A stretch of 64,000 nt of DNA from JALYUA01 sp038203955 (GCA_038203955.1 JBBRDK010000002.1:19770-83769); one strand, 5' to 3'; positions 8,902-17,616 are shown, counted from the first letter of the stretch. Program-made: numbers and translations. The notes: generated from the letters alone by a model not told the origin.

Positions 8902-9429
8902 ATGAAGATCGGTGACTGTGTCCGGGAGATCCTGATCGAGGCGGGAGCCGCGCCGGAACGTCCCACGCCCGCCGGACTCGTGCCCCGGATTGCCCGCGAG
9001 GCCGAGCGGTACCTGGAGCGCGTGCGATTCGATCCGGCGCGGTACGTGCGGCACGCTCTTCTTCTCTGGGAGGACTGGGAGGTCATGGTCATCGGGTGGG
9101 AGGCCGGCCAGATCACGCCCATCCACGACCACCGCGGCGTCCTCGGAGGAATGGCCGTGCTTTCCGGCGCCGTCCTCGAAGAGCGGTTCACGACGCCTCA
9201 TCTCGCGCCGCAGCTTTCCGACTCGAGGGTCCGCCCGGAGGGAGACCTCTGTGACACGGGACCCACCGTTCTGCACCGGCTCATGCCGCAGACGCCGCGC
9301 GCGGTCACGCTCCACGTTTACAGGCCTCCCCTGCGGAGCATGGGAATCTGGGACGACGGAGGGCTGCGAGAGATCCGCGGCTCCGAGTTCGAGATCGGCG
9401 TCGAGGAGTTTGCCGGGGCGGGGCGTTGA
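8902..9429 (+). CDS. Cysteine dioxygenase family protein
   Basis: This 175-residue cupin is a thiol dioxygenase: non-haem Fe(II) oxidises cysteine to cysteine sulfinate. The iron ligands expected from the family are His75 and His77 (PIHDHRG) and His138 (TLHVYRPP). Arg50 in YVRH corresponds to the carboxylate-binding arginine that marks Arg-type enzymes, which favours cysteine over 3-mercaptopropionate. The position of the mammalian crosslink cysteine is Gly82, as in many bacterial enzymes. The gene is monocistronic, divergent from the dehydrogenase and convergent with the glycosyltransferase pair. Probably leaderless (TAGTAT box at 8890). Confidence 0.85.
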   Translation: MKIGDCVREILIEAGAAPERPTPAGLVPRIAREAERYLERVRFDPARYVRHALLLWEDWEVMVIGWEAGQITPIHDHRGVLGGMAVLSGAVLEERFTTPHLAPQLSDSRVRPEGDLCDTGPTVLHRLMPQTPRAVTLHVYRPPLRSMGIWDDGGLREIRGSEFEIGVEEFAGAGR

Positions 9430-9436
9430 GGAAGAA

Positions 9437-9478
9437 GTTGAGAGTTGAGAGTTAAGCGTCAAGACTTAAGCGCTGAGC
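9437..9478. repeat. Heptamer array between convergent genes
   Basis: Six units in perfect 7-bp register: GTTGAGA, GTTGAGA, GTTAAGC, GTCAAGA, CTTAAGC, GCTGAGC. It fills the gap between the dioxygenase stop (9429) and the glycosyltransferase stop (9481), with stop triplets on both strands. Confidence 0.85.
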
Positions 9479-9480
9479 CC

Positions 9481-11226
9481 TTAGTTCGTTCGCTTCCCCA
9501 GCACGACGGCCCACGGCGCGCCGCGCTCGTCTGAGATTCGCGACACGACTCGCTCTCCGAAATCGAGGGGAGTTTCCGGAGGCGCGACGCGGAATAACCG
9601 CCGCCCGGGTGGAACCGGCGCCTTTGGGGCGTCGGCTCGACGCACGCGTCTGACCGCCTCCACCGCGGGTGTCCAGTGGACGAGCCGGGAGTCGATCTCC
9701 ACGCGCCCGAATCGCTCCCACACGAGCGCGGTCCGCGCGAGGAGGTTGTCGTGCCCCTCGAATCCGTCGAGCACCTCCAACCGGGGGGCCCAGTCGAGGA
9801 AGAGCGCGCGCACCGAAAGAGCTCCCGCGACGAGGAGAGCCCCGACGGCGGCGAGGGCCGCCGGCCGCGCCGCCCGGAGAGACACGGCCCCGACGAGCGC
9901 GAGAACGCCCGCCGCGGCGGCCACGCCGGTCACCGTCGTCAGATAGGCGAACCGGAATCCGTTCGGCTGCATGACCGGTCCGGAGGCGACGAAGGCGGCG
10001 GAAGCCGCCGCCGCATGGGCGAGGAGAAACGCGGAGAGCTCCCGGGCCGGGAACAACAGCGCACGCCCGAGCGCGAGGGCGACGGGAACTCCGATCAGCC
10101 ATCCTAGCCGGGGCCTTGGGACGTCCTGCCAGGGAGAGGGATCCGGGAGCCACCACGGCGCGGCGATCGCGTCGGCCGCCGCGGTGAGCGCAGGCCACGG
10201 CGAGCGCGCGGCGCGCAGCTCACGAACCATGCTCTGGTCGCCGGCGCGCGCGAAATAGGCAGCGCGCCGCCCTTCGCGCAGCAGAAACAGCGGCGCGGCG
10301 ATCAGCGCAAAGCCCGCCGCCACCGCCAGCGCGTGGCGGACGCGGCGCGGCGCCGGCGGCCCCGCTTCGAGAGGCCAGAGGGCGAAGAGAAGGGAGGCGC
10401 CGAGGGCGATCCACGACGCCAGGTAAACGTGCGCCCCGAGGCCGAGAAGGGCTCCGGCAGCGAAGGCGGCGGACGCCGACCGCCGGCGCACGGCGCGCAG
10501 AAGAGCGAGCGCCGCGAGATCGACGAGCGGCGCGATCACGACGGCCACGTATCCCCAGCGGGAAAGGATCAGGCTCCAGCGCAGTCCGGCGACGACCAGC
10601 CCCGCGAGGGTCCCTCCCCCGCGCGGTAGGAGCGCGCGTCCCAGCAGGATCGCGGTCACAACGGAGAGACTGCCGGCGAGCGCGGAGAGGAATCGCACGC
10701 CGAACACCGTCGCGCCGAACGCGTGAAGCGTCGCGCGGAAGAGCTCGAGGTAGAGCACCCCGACGCTGCCGTACGGCCGGGCGACGCCGAAGGGCGCGGG
10801 GCGGATCGCATCCGCGAAGTCACGCCACGTCCCGGAGAGGGCAAGCGAAGGATGGATCAGCGTGAGGTCCTCGATCCACAACGCAACCGGCACCGACGAG
10901 AGCCGCCAGAAACGCAGCGCCGCGCCCGCCGCGACCACGCCGACCGCCAGCGCGGCCAGAGTGGTCCCGCGCCACCGGAGCGGTTCGAGCGGCGCGCGGG
11001 CGACCGCCGTTTCGCTCCACAGAAGGAAGGCCGCCGCGCCCAAAGCGCCCGCGGCCCCCGCCGCAGCGATGGCGGCCAGGGTGAGTACGAGCCGCGGCAG
11101 CGCCCAGGCTGGATCGGGGTCGGTCAGCAGCAGGGGACGGATGGCGCGGACCACCGCCGCGGCGGCGACGAGAGCGGCGCCCAAGCCGGCGGCCAGCGCG
11201 GCGCGCTCCGGACGCGCGAGCGTCAT
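9481..11226 (-). CDS. Multi-span GT-C type glycosyltransferase, copy 1
   Basis: The 581-residue integral membrane protein has about 11 hydrophobic helices and a soluble C-terminal tail. The first large loop carries ALWIEDLTLIHPSL; an acidic pair here is the hallmark of GT-C/PMT-like (GT39/ArnT-type) polyprenyl-phosphate-sugar transferases. A conserved RPYGSVGVLYLELFR segment follows. It is a clear paralogue of the next gene upstream, sharing the helix order, the LTDPDPAW motif near the N-terminus, the RPAPFGV...RPYGSVGVLYLE block and the C-terminal tail. The ATG at 11226 overlaps the upstream stop (ATGA). Donor and acceptor sugars cannot be read from the sequence. The gene ends at a heptamer array. 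Confidence 0.75.
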   Translation of the reverse strand: MTLARPERAALAAGLGAALVAAAAVVRAIRPLLLTDPDPAWALPRLVLTLAAIAAAGAAGALGAAAFLLWSETAVARAPLEPLRWRGTTLAALAVGVVAAGAALRFWRLSSVPVALWIEDLTLIHPSLALSGTWRDFADAIRPAPFGVARPYGSVGVLYLELFRATLHAFGATVFGVRFLSALAGSLSVVTAILLGRALLPRGGGTLAGLVVAGLRWSLILSRWGYVAVVIAPLVDLAALALLRAVRRRSASAAFAAGALLGLGAHVYLASWIALGASLLFALWPLEAGPPAPRRVRHALAVAAGFALIAAPLFLLREGRRAAYFARAGDQSMVRELRAARSPWPALTAAADAIAAPWWLPDPSPWQDVPRPRLGWLIGVPVALALGRALLFPARELSAFLLAHAAAASAAFVASGPVMQPNGFRFAYLTTVTGVAAAAGVLALVGAVSLRAARPAALAAVGALLVAGALSVRALFLDWAPRLEVLDGFEGHDNLLARTALVWERFGRVEIDSRLVHWTPAVEAVRRVRRADAPKAPVPPGRRLFRVAPPETPLDFGERVVSRISDERGAPWAVVLGKRTN

Positions 11227-13049
11227 GCGGGGCCGCGCGCGGGGCGCGGGACCGCCAGGACGACTCCCCAGTCGCGCCCCCAGGCATCGCGCACGCGCTC
11301 CACCACTCTCTCTCCTCCGCGGGGCGCGGAGCGCGGGGCGGCGACGCGGAAAGCGCGAGGGGAAATCGACGCGAGCAGCGGCATTCCCGGCGCCGCGCGA
11401 TCCGGGTCCAGCCGGTACCGGCGGACCGCGTCGACGGTGATCGGAGAGTGCTCGGTGCCGGATTCGACCGATACCGGGCCGAAGGTTTCCCACCGGGCGG
11501 CCGCCCGTCCGAGGAGGGTGTCCTGTCCGTGGAACGCGTCGAAGGTCTCGCGCTGGACCGGCCAGACGGCGAGAGCATCCCGGGCGCCGAGTGCTCCCGA
11601 GACCGCCACGACGCCGACGGCCGCGATGGCAGCCGCCCGCCGCGAGAAATCGACCGGCCGCGGCGCGCGCGGCTGCCGCCGCGACGCGGCGAATGCGCGG
11701 CCGGCGAGAAGCAGAATCCCGCAGGCGGCGGCGACGGCCGCCACGTCGGCGAGATAGCCGAAGCGGTAGCCGTTGGGGATTCCCGCCTGCCCTCCGACCA
11801 CGGAGGCGGCGAGCGCGGCGGCGCCGTGAGACAGGAAAAACGCGGAAGGCTCCTCGCCGGGACGCGCGAGCGCGCGCGCCGCCGCGACTCCGAGGGGCAC
11901 GACCATCAGCCAGCCGAGGAGGGCGTACCCCGAGAAGGGATCCGGGCGCCCCCAGGGAGCGGAGAGCGAGTCGGCGGCCGCCGCGAAGAGCGGCATGGGA
12001 GAGCGGGTCCGGCGCATCTCCCGAACCACGTTGTGATCCGACGCCCGCGCGAAATAGGGAGCGACGCGCCCCTCCTTCCAGAGAAAGATGGGGAGGGTGA
12101 CGAGAAAAAAAGCGGCAGCGAAGGTGAGAGGTAACCGCGCAAGAGGGCGCAAGCGAGTGACCGCCGCGGGAGTCCCCGAAGGGCCCGGCACCGGCATCGG
12201 CCAGAGCGCCAGCAGCAGGAGCGCCGCCGCGGCGACCCACGCGGCGAGATACACGTGGGTTCCGATCCCCGCGACCGCTCCGGCGGCGGCGGCGAGCCAC
12301 GCGCTCCGGCGCCGCCGCGCGAGAAGAACGAGAAGACCGGCCGCGTCGACTATCGGCGCGAGCACCACCGCGTTCCAGCCCCACCGGGAGTTCAGGAGGT
12401 TCCACCGCAGCGCCGCGAACGCGAGGGCGGCCAGGGCGCCTCCGCCGGAGGGGAGGAGCATCCGTCCGAGGAGGTAGACCGTTCCGATCGAGCAAACGCC
12501 CGCCGCCGCGGCGAGGAACCTCACTCCCAGGACCGTGGTGCCGAACTTAGAGAGGGCCGCGCGATATCCCTCGAGGTAGAGAACGCCCACGCTTCCGTAC
12601 GGCTTCTCCACCCCGTACGGGGCGGGGCGGATCGCGTTGACGAAGTCCGACGGCGCTCCCCGCAGCTCGAGAGCGGGGGTCACGAGCGAGAGGTCGTCGA
12701 TCCACAGAGACGAAGGCAGGCGTTCGAGCGCGGCGAAGCGAAACAAGGCACCGAGGATCAGCGCGAGCAGCGCGAGCCCCCCGAGCGAGCGCTTCGACAG
12801 CGCGAGCGGCTCGACGGGTGTGGTCAGAATCCCCCCCCGGTCGACCCAAACGCGAAAGATTCCGGCGGCGGAGCCGGCCGCGAACGCGGCCCCGGCGATC
12901 GCGGCGAGGCCGAGCAGCATCCGCGGCGCCGCCCACGCGGGATCGGGGTCGGTGAGGGGGAGCGGACGGAAGACCCGCACGAGGTCGACCGCGGCGACGA
13001 AACCGAAGAGAAGCCCGACGAGGAAAGCGGCCGGGTTCCCCGGCCTCAC
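11223..13049 (-). CDS. Multi-span GT-C type glycosyltransferase, copy 2
   Basis: The 608-residue membrane protein is the upstream copy of a tandem duplication. It has about 11 predicted helices and the loop SLWIDDLSLVTPAL with an Asp-Asp pair as the candidate catalytic acids. EKPYGSVGVLYLEGYR follows, and the C-terminal soluble tail is similar to copy 1. The start is a GTG at 13049. The stop overlaps the ATG of copy 1, so the two are translationally coupled. The FHA-domain gene 58 bp upstream may be co-transcribed. Assigned by architecture only; a role in lipid-linked or protein glycosylation is inference. Confidence 0.75.
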   Translation of the reverse strand: MRPGNPAAFLVGLLFGFVAAVDLVRVFRPLPLTDPDPAWAAPRMLLGLAAIAGAAFAAGSAAGIFRVWVDRGGILTTPVEPLALSKRSLGGLALLALILGALFRFAALERLPSSLWIDDLSLVTPALELRGAPSDFVNAIRPAPYGVEKPYGSVGVLYLEGYRAALSKFGTTVLGVRFLAAAAGVCSIGTVYLLGRMLLPSGGGALAALAFAALRWNLLNSRWGWNAVVLAPIVDAAGLLVLLARRRRSAWLAAAAGAVAGIGTHVYLAAWVAAAALLLLALWPMPVPGPSGTPAAVTRLRPLARLPLTFAAAFFLVTLPIFLWKEGRVAPYFARASDHNVVREMRRTRSPMPLFAAAADSLSAPWGRPDPFSGYALLGWLMVVPLGVAAARALARPGEEPSAFFLSHGAAALAASVVGGQAGIPNGYRFGYLADVAAVAAACGILLLAGRAFAASRRQPRAPRPVDFSRRAAAIAAVGVVAVSGALGARDALAVWPVQRETFDAFHGQDTLLGRAAARWETFGPVSVESGTEHSPITVDAVRRYRLDPDRAAPGMPLLASISPRAFRVAAPRSAPRGGERVVERVRDAWGRDWGVVLAVPRPARGPA

Positions 13050-13107
13050 GCGAAGATCAGCGCCGGGCCCGTCTGTTCTCGAGGAACCGTCACCTCTGAA
13101 AGAGCCG

Positions 13108-13632
13108 TCACTTCTCGAAGAAGAGGAAGAGATTCACGGCCGTCGGGCCGAGCGAGAAGAAGTCCCCCGAGCGCAGCGTCGCCGCGCAATCGTCCTCCGT
13201 CGCTCCGCCGAGATCGTCGGGGACGGGGATCGCCTCGCCGTTCAAGTACGTGCCGCACGTGGACCGCATGTCGACCAGGCGAAAATGCGGCGTCGAAGAG
13301 AAGAGACGGCGATAGAGCTTCGCGTGGATCCGCGAGACCTCGGCGTTTAAAAACGCGTCGGGAGACGACACGCGAAATCCCGAGACGGGCATCCCGACGC
13401 CGATGAACTCGGGAACCTCGCGCCCGATCAGCAGCTCCTCGAAATCGAGCTTGACGAGGCCGGCGTTGTACGGGCCGAGCCCCAGCAGGTAGTGCCCCTC
13501 CGGCAGCCGCAGAAGAGTCTTCTCGAGGCGGGAGGACATGCCGGCCATTCCGTTATCGACGAAGGACATGACGTCCCGCTGGCGGGATTCCAGCGCTTCC
13601 CGGCAGATCGCGGAATAGAGATCGTCTTTCAT
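13108..13632 (-). CDS. FHA-domain protein
   Basis: The 174-residue cytoplasmic protein has a helical N-terminus (~residues 1-40) and an FHA domain in the C-terminal half. FHA landmarks are LLIGRE, VSRIHAKLYR, LVDMRSTCGTYLNGE and SLGPTAVNLFLF, which match the usual GR...SRxHA...D..S..GTxxNG pattern. FHA domains bind phosphothreonine, so a Ser/Thr kinase partner is expected but none is in this window. It lies upstream of the glycosyltransferase pair on the same strand. Confidence 0.85.
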   Translation of the reverse strand: MKDDLYSAICREALESRQRDVMSFVDNGMAGMSSRLEKTLLRLPEGHYLLGLGPYNAGLVKLDFEELLIGREVPEFIGVGMPVSGFRVSSPDAFLNAEVSRIHAKLYRRLFSSTPHFRLVDMRSTCGTYLNGEAIPVPDDLGGATEDDCAATLRSGDFFSLGPTAVNLFLFFEK

Positions 13633-13740
13633 GGTGACGTGGGGAACAGCAAAAGCCGCGCCTTGCGGAACCGAAGAGCAGGGCGCTCGAAGACCGCGGG
13701 CCGAGCCGAAGGCCTCACGCGCTCATTGTCGCACAGGAGA

Positions 13741-13782
13741 GGGCGTTGGGCGCCGGGCGCGAGACGTTGGGCGCCGGGCGCA
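13741..13782. repeat. GC-rich heptamer array
   Basis: Six units in 7-bp register: GGGCGTT, GGGCGCC, GGGCGCG, AGACGTT, GGGCGCC, GGGCGCA. It lies between the helicase stop (13802) and the FHA gene start (13632). Confidence 0.75.
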
Positions 13783-13801
13783 ACCGGGCCCCTCTGCCCG
13801 A

Positions 13802-15862
13802 TCAGTTCACCGGGCCGTCCGGATTCGAGCGCGGCGTGTCCTCGGAAGCGGGCGTCTCCTCCGGGACGGCCTCCGTCTCGATCGTCCACCGCTCGTAGAC
13901 CTCGGCGGGAAGCTCGACGAGAAACCGCGACGGCTCCAGGATCACGTCGACCCCGTAACGGTCACGGGCGAGCATCGGATAGACCAGGTTGACCTCGTTC
14001 TTCGCGCGCGTGACCGCCACGTAGAAGAGGCGGCGCTCCTCTTCCAGCCCCTGGTCGGTGTTCGCGGACCGGTAGCTCGGGAACCGTCCTTCCGAGAGCC
14101 CCATCACGACGACGCGGCTCCACTCGAGCCCCTTCGCCTGATGGATCGAGGAGAGGACGACGCGGTCGTCGTCGGCCTCGCCCGCCACGACGTCTTCTCC
14201 CGAGAGCTCGTTGAAGAGCGTGACTTCCTCCAGGAACGCGGGCAGCGAGTCGTACGACTGGGCGAACTGCGCGAACTGCTCGAGATCGTCGAGCCGCGCG
14301 TCCCCGTTGGGAAACTTCGCGCGCGCAAAATCCCGGTAGACGCCATCGACGACCGCGCGGATCGCCTCGGCCGGGGACGAGCGAACCGACGGAGACTCGA
14401 GGCGCCCGAGCAGGGTGCGGAACGGCTGCAGGGCGGCCGCCGCGCCGCGCGGAAGCTCGATTCCCCCGGCGCCCTCGCGCTCGCGGAACGATGCGAGCGG
14501 ATCCGGCCGCCCGCCGATCGCCTGCCAGACCGCCGTCGCGGCGCGCTCCCCCACGCGCGGGAAGAGCTTCAGTGCCCGCTTCCAGGACAGCTCGTCCTTC
14601 GGGTTCACGACGAGCCTCAGGAAAGCGAGGACGTCCTTGACGTGGCGTTGCTCGAAGAACCGCATGCCCGAACGGATCTCGTAAGGAATTCCGCGGCGCG
14701 TCAGCTCGATCTGGAGCTCCAGCGCCTGGTAATGCGCCCGATAGAGCACGGCGAGATCGGCCAGCTTCTCTCCCTCGTCGTGCCACTCGAGGAGCCGCTG
14801 AGCGACGAAGCGGGCCTGGTCGGGAATGTCGGGCAGCGCCACGACGGCGGGAAACACTCCGCCGTCCCGGGCCGCGCGAAGGTCCTTCGGAAACTGCCTC
14901 ACGTTGTGCGCGATCGAAGCGTTGGCGAGCGCCAGGATCTGCGGCGTCGAGCGGTAGTTGGTGGTGAGCCGGTACGTCTTCGCTTCCGGGTATCGCTCGG
15001 GGAAGCCGAGGATGTTCTCGAAAGACGCCCCCCGAAACGAGTAGATCGCCTGTGCGTCGTCGCCCACGACCGTTACGTTGCGGCGGACGCGGGCCATGCC
15101 GTCGACGAGATCGCCCTGAAGCCGGTTCGTGTCCTGGTACTCGTCCACGAGGACGTGGTCGTAGGACGCCGCCATCTGCGCCGCCGTCTCGGGGCTCTCG
15201 TCGAGGAGCCGCTTCCAGAGCAGGAGCAGGTCGTCGTAGTCGCACGCGTTGCCGAGACGCTTGCGCTCCCGGTAACGCTGGAAAACGCCGGCGATCTCCG
15301 CCTCGAGGGCGGAGAAATGCGGGGCGCGCTCGCCCAAGACTTCCGCGAACGGCCGGCCCGTGTTGATCGTGTTGGAGTAGAGGTCGAGCAGCACGTCGCC
15401 CTTGGGGAAGCGGCGCTCGACGACGGGGATGCCGCGGTCCGACGTCGACGCCTCGAGGAGCTCGCGCGCGTCTTCCGGGTCGAGGATCGTGAAGTTCGGG
15501 GCCAGGCCCACCCGGACGCCGAAGCGCCGGAGCAGGCGGTTTCCGACGGAATGGAACGTCCCGCCGAGGAGACGCCGGGTGTCCACGGTGAGCAACGCTT
15601 CGACCCGCCGCAGCATCTCGCGGGACGCCTTGTTCGTGAAGGTCAGCAGCACGATCCGCGAGGGGTCCGTCCCCGATTCGATGAGCCGGGAAACGCGGTA
15701 GACGAGCGTCCGGGTCTTCCCCGAACCCGCCCCCGCGATGACGAGCAGCGGGCCCCCGCCTGCCAGGACCACCTCCCGCTGCTCTTCGTTCAACTCCCGG
15801 TCGTAGTCGACGCGGTAATTCCGGAGAGGAACGGGCTTCTTGAGGACGTATCGGCGTTCCAC
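13802..15862 (-). CDS. UvrD/PcrA-type ATP-dependent DNA helicase
   Basis: This 686-residue superfamily 1A 3'-5' helicase has the Q-motif region LNEEQREVV, Walker A GAGSGKT at residues 44-50, TFTNKASREML (motif Ia), VDEYQDTN (motif II), the GDDAQAIYSFRGA motif III, and EEERRLFYVAVTRAK (motif VI). Size and motif order fit UvrD/Rep/PcrA; the C-terminal extension after motif VI is short. It unwinds DNA in excision repair, mismatch repair or replication-fork rescue. The start is a GTG at 15862 preceded by TAAACT exactly 6 nt upstream, suggesting a leaderless mRNA. Heptamer arrays flank both ends. Confidence 0.93.
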   Translation of the reverse strand: MERRYVLKKPVPLRNYRVDYDRELNEEQREVVLAGGGPLLVIAGAGSGKTRTLVYRVSRLIESGTDPSRIVLLTFTNKASREMLRRVEALLTVDTRRLLGGTFHSVGNRLLRRFGVRVGLAPNFTILDPEDARELLEASTSDRGIPVVERRFPKGDVLLDLYSNTINTGRPFAEVLGERAPHFSALEAEIAGVFQRYRERKRLGNACDYDDLLLLWKRLLDESPETAAQMAASYDHVLVDEYQDTNRLQGDLVDGMARVRRNVTVVGDDAQAIYSFRGASFENILGFPERYPEAKTYRLTTNYRSTPQILALANASIAHNVRQFPKDLRAARDGGVFPAVVALPDIPDQARFVAQRLLEWHDEGEKLADLAVLYRAHYQALELQIELTRRGIPYEIRSGMRFFEQRHVKDVLAFLRLVVNPKDELSWKRALKLFPRVGERAATAVWQAIGGRPDPLASFREREGAGGIELPRGAAAALQPFRTLLGRLESPSVRSSPAEAIRAVVDGVYRDFARAKFPNGDARLDDLEQFAQFAQSYDSLPAFLEEVTLFNELSGEDVVAGEADDDRVVLSSIHQAKGLEWSRVVVMGLSEGRFPSYRSANTDQGLEEERRLFYVAVTRAKNEVNLVYPMLARDRYGVDVILEPSRFLVELPAEVYERWTIETEAVPEETPASEDTPRSNPDGPVN

Positions 15863-15864
15863 GT

Positions 15865-15958
15865 GTTGAGTTTATTGGAGTTGAGAGTGGGCGGTTCAGA
15901 GTTGAGAGTTGAGAGTCCGGCGGCCGGAACGAACGCTCAACGCTGAACGCGCTCAACC
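15865..15958. repeat. Two adjacent heptamer arrays
   Basis: Eight units from GTTGAGT (15865) through AGTCCGG (15920), including three AGTTGAG units, are followed after 10 bp by GAACGCT, CAACGCT, GAACGCG, CTCAACC (15931-15958). All are in 7-bp register. The array lies between the divergent helicase and Spy-like genes. Confidence 0.8.
15869..15874 (-). promoter_or_regulatory. TANNNT box 6 nt before the helicase GTG
   Basis: On the minus strand TAAACT is followed by CAACAC and then the GTG at 15862. The box overlaps the start of the heptamer array. No Shine-Dalgarno sequence is visible. Confidence 0.4.
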
Positions 15959-16062
15959 TTCCCCCTCCCGCCTCCCGCCCCGTCACAGTAATCTTTTTGC
16001 CTGCCTTCGCGTTCTAATGGACGGGCCTGGCGACGTTACGGGCCGGCCAAGGAGACCGAGTC

Positions 16063-16563
16063 ATGAGCATTCAACAGTTTCGCCGATCCGTCCTGGTGGT
16101 GGCCGGGGTCGCTGCTCTGGCGGCCGCGGGCCTTTTCGCCGGGCGTCTGTCCGCCGACGCCTTTCCGAACAAGGGCCGCGGCGATTTCGCTCCCCGGATG
16201 TTCGGGCGGATGGCGCGATTCCTCGAGCTGACCGACGACCAGCAGGCGCAGATCAAGACCGTTCTGAAGGCGCACGCCGCCGAGATCGAAGCGCAGATGG
16301 CCGCCAAACGAACCGCCCGGCAGGCCCTGCGGCAGGCGATGCTCTCGCAGCCCGTCGACGAAGCGGCGATCCGGGCCCGGGCCGAGGAGGGTGGAAAGGT
16401 CGAAGCCGACGGCGCCGTGCTCTTCGCGCGGATCCGGACGGAGATCGATCCGATCCTAACCCCCGACCAGCGAACGAAGGTTCAGACGTTTGCGACGCGG
16501 TCGCGCCGCCGCCGCGACAACGCGATCCAGTCCTTCGACCGGTTCATCAAGAGCGGCTCGTAG
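16063..16563 (+). CDS. Spy/CpxP/CnrX-like periplasmic protein
   Basis: The 166-residue protein starts with an uncleaved-looking hydrophobic helix (residues ~10-30), then a helical periplasmic part containing LTDDQQAQIK and LTPDQRTKV. This is the repeated LTxxQ motif of the Spy/CpxP and heavy-metal-sensor (CnrX/ZraP) superfamily. An AAGGAG site (16049-16054) sits 8 nt before the ATG. Position directly before an ECF sigma gene and a zinc-finger anti-sigma gene suggests a Cnr-type envelope sensor rather than a free chaperone. The metal or stress sensed is unknown. Confidence 0.8.
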   Translation: MSIQQFRRSVLVVAGVAALAAAGLFAGRLSADAFPNKGRGDFAPRMFGRMARFLELTDDQQAQIKTVLKAHAAEIEAQMAAKRTARQALRQAMLSQPVDEAAIRARAEEGGKVEADGAVLFARIRTEIDPILTPDQRTKVQTFATRSRRRRDNAIQSFDRFIKSGS

Positions 16564-16570
16564 CATCGTC

Positions 16571-17131
16571 TTGACCGCGCCCGTCCCCGCCTCTCCTCCG
16601 GCGTCCTCTCCCCGGTCCGACGAAGCGGCCCTGGTCGAGAAGGCGCGCCGCGGGGACGAAGACGCCTTCGCGGAGCTGATTCGTCTGGGCGGGCCCGCGG
16701 CCCTCGGAGCCGCGCGCCGAATCACCCGGGACCCGGCCCTCGCCCAGGATGCGGCCCAGGAGGCCTTCCTCCGCGCGTACCGGGCGCTCGGGGACTACCG
16801 GCAGGAATCGTCGTTCGTCGCATGGATCCGGAAGATTGCGGTTCGCACCGCGATCGATCTTGTCCGCCGCCGCCGCCCGGAAGACCCGCTTCCCGAAGGC
16901 TCGCTGGCAGGCGCGTCGGAAGAGAAGCGGCAGGAGGACGCCGACCTCCTTCGCGTGGCCCTCGCCACGCTCTCTCCGCTCGACCGGGAGATTCTTATCG
17001 CCCGGGAAGTCGAGGGGACAGGCGACGCGGAGGTCGCCCGCCGTTTCGAGATGACCGTCACGGGAGTGCGCGTGAGGATGCACCGGGCGCGCAAGAAGCT
17101 GCGGGCCCGTTTTCTGGGGGGGATGGTATGA
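16571..17131 (+). CDS. ECF RNA polymerase sigma factor
   Basis: This sigma-70 family ECF factor of about 186 residues has region 2 (AAQEAFLRAYRALGDY, ESSFVAWIRKIA, TAIDLVRRRR) and region 4 (LATLSPLDREILIAREVEG, ARRFEMTVTGVRVRMHRARK). The TTG at 16571, 8 bp after the sensor gene stop, is the likely start; a longer reading would run into that gene. The stop overlaps the ATG of the anti-sigma gene (ATGA). Expected to direct transcription of a small envelope or metal regulon, including its own operon. Confidence 0.85.
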   Translation: MTAPVPASPPASSPRSDEAALVEKARRGDEDAFAELIRLGGPAALGAARRITRDPALAQDAAQEAFLRAYRALGDYRQESSFVAWIRKIAVRTAIDLVRRRRPEDPLPEGSLAGASEEKRQEDADLLRVALATLSPLDREILIAREVEGTGDAEVARRFEMTVTGVRVRMHRARKKLRARFLGGMV

Positions 17132-17520
17132 GCATCGAGAAGACGAGCTGCGCGCGAGTCGTCGCGGACCTTCGCAGAGGGACTCTGACGCCGCGGGAGG
17201 AGTCGCATCTCTTCGTCTGCCGGTCCTGCCGCGGCGAAGCGAGGCTCGCCGCCGCGTGGAAAGCGATGCCCTCCCCGCGGGACGGGGAGAGAGCCGACCC
17301 GGTCGACGAGAGCTTCGTCCAGGGCGTGCTGCGCCGGGTCCGCGAAGACCGGCTTCGGCGAGTCCGCCGCCGCATGGGGATCGCCGCCGCCGCCGCGCTG
17401 CTGTTCTTCTTCGCGGCCGGCCTCGGGCAGAGGGCGAATGCGAGCCCGCCGGATGACGGCGACGAGTCGTATGCCCAGATCGTGACCGCCTCGCCGGAGT
17501 CGGTTCTGCCGAGTGAGTAG
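17128..17520 (+). CDS. Zinc-finger anti-sigma factor
   Basis: The 130-residue protein has an N-terminal ZAS-type motif H-x3-C-x2-C (His27, Cys31, Cys34 in HLFVCRSC), a transmembrane helix at residues ~84-100 and a short acidic periplasmic tail. This is the architecture of membrane-bound anti-sigma factors that sequester ECF sigma factors. It is translationally coupled to the sigma gene by an ATGA overlap. The tail is only ~28 residues, so signal reception probably depends on another protein, plausibly the Spy-like product. The TAG stop is the first unit of a heptamer array. Confidence 0.8.
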   Translation: MSIEKTSCARVVADLRRGTLTPREESHLFVCRSCRGEARLAAAWKAMPSPRDGERADPVDESFVQGVLRRVREDRLRRVRRRMGIAAAAALLFFFAAGLGQRANASPPDDGDESYAQIVTASPESVLPSE

Positions 17521-17591
17521 TCAGTTATCGGTTAGCAGTCATCAGTCGTGGGGAAACTCGGAACTGACAACTGAAAACTGAGAACTGAAAA
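17518..17591. repeat. Heptamer array, two opposite halves
   Basis: Units TAGTCAG, TTATCGG, TTAGCAG, TCATCAG, TCGTGGG (17518-17552) are followed by GGAACTG, ACAACTG, AAAACTG, AGAACTG (17560-17587). The first half carries TCAG and the second AACTGA, so they are in inverted orientation. Confidence 0.8.
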
Positions 17592-17616
17592 CGCGCGCGG
17601 CGCGCCTGCGCTCGTT

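Noticed and set aside
9481..12495. A 1004-residue fused glycosyltransferase
   Set aside because: The N-terminal part is an out-of-frame reading of the second paralogue; the ATGA overlap at 11226 separates two genes.
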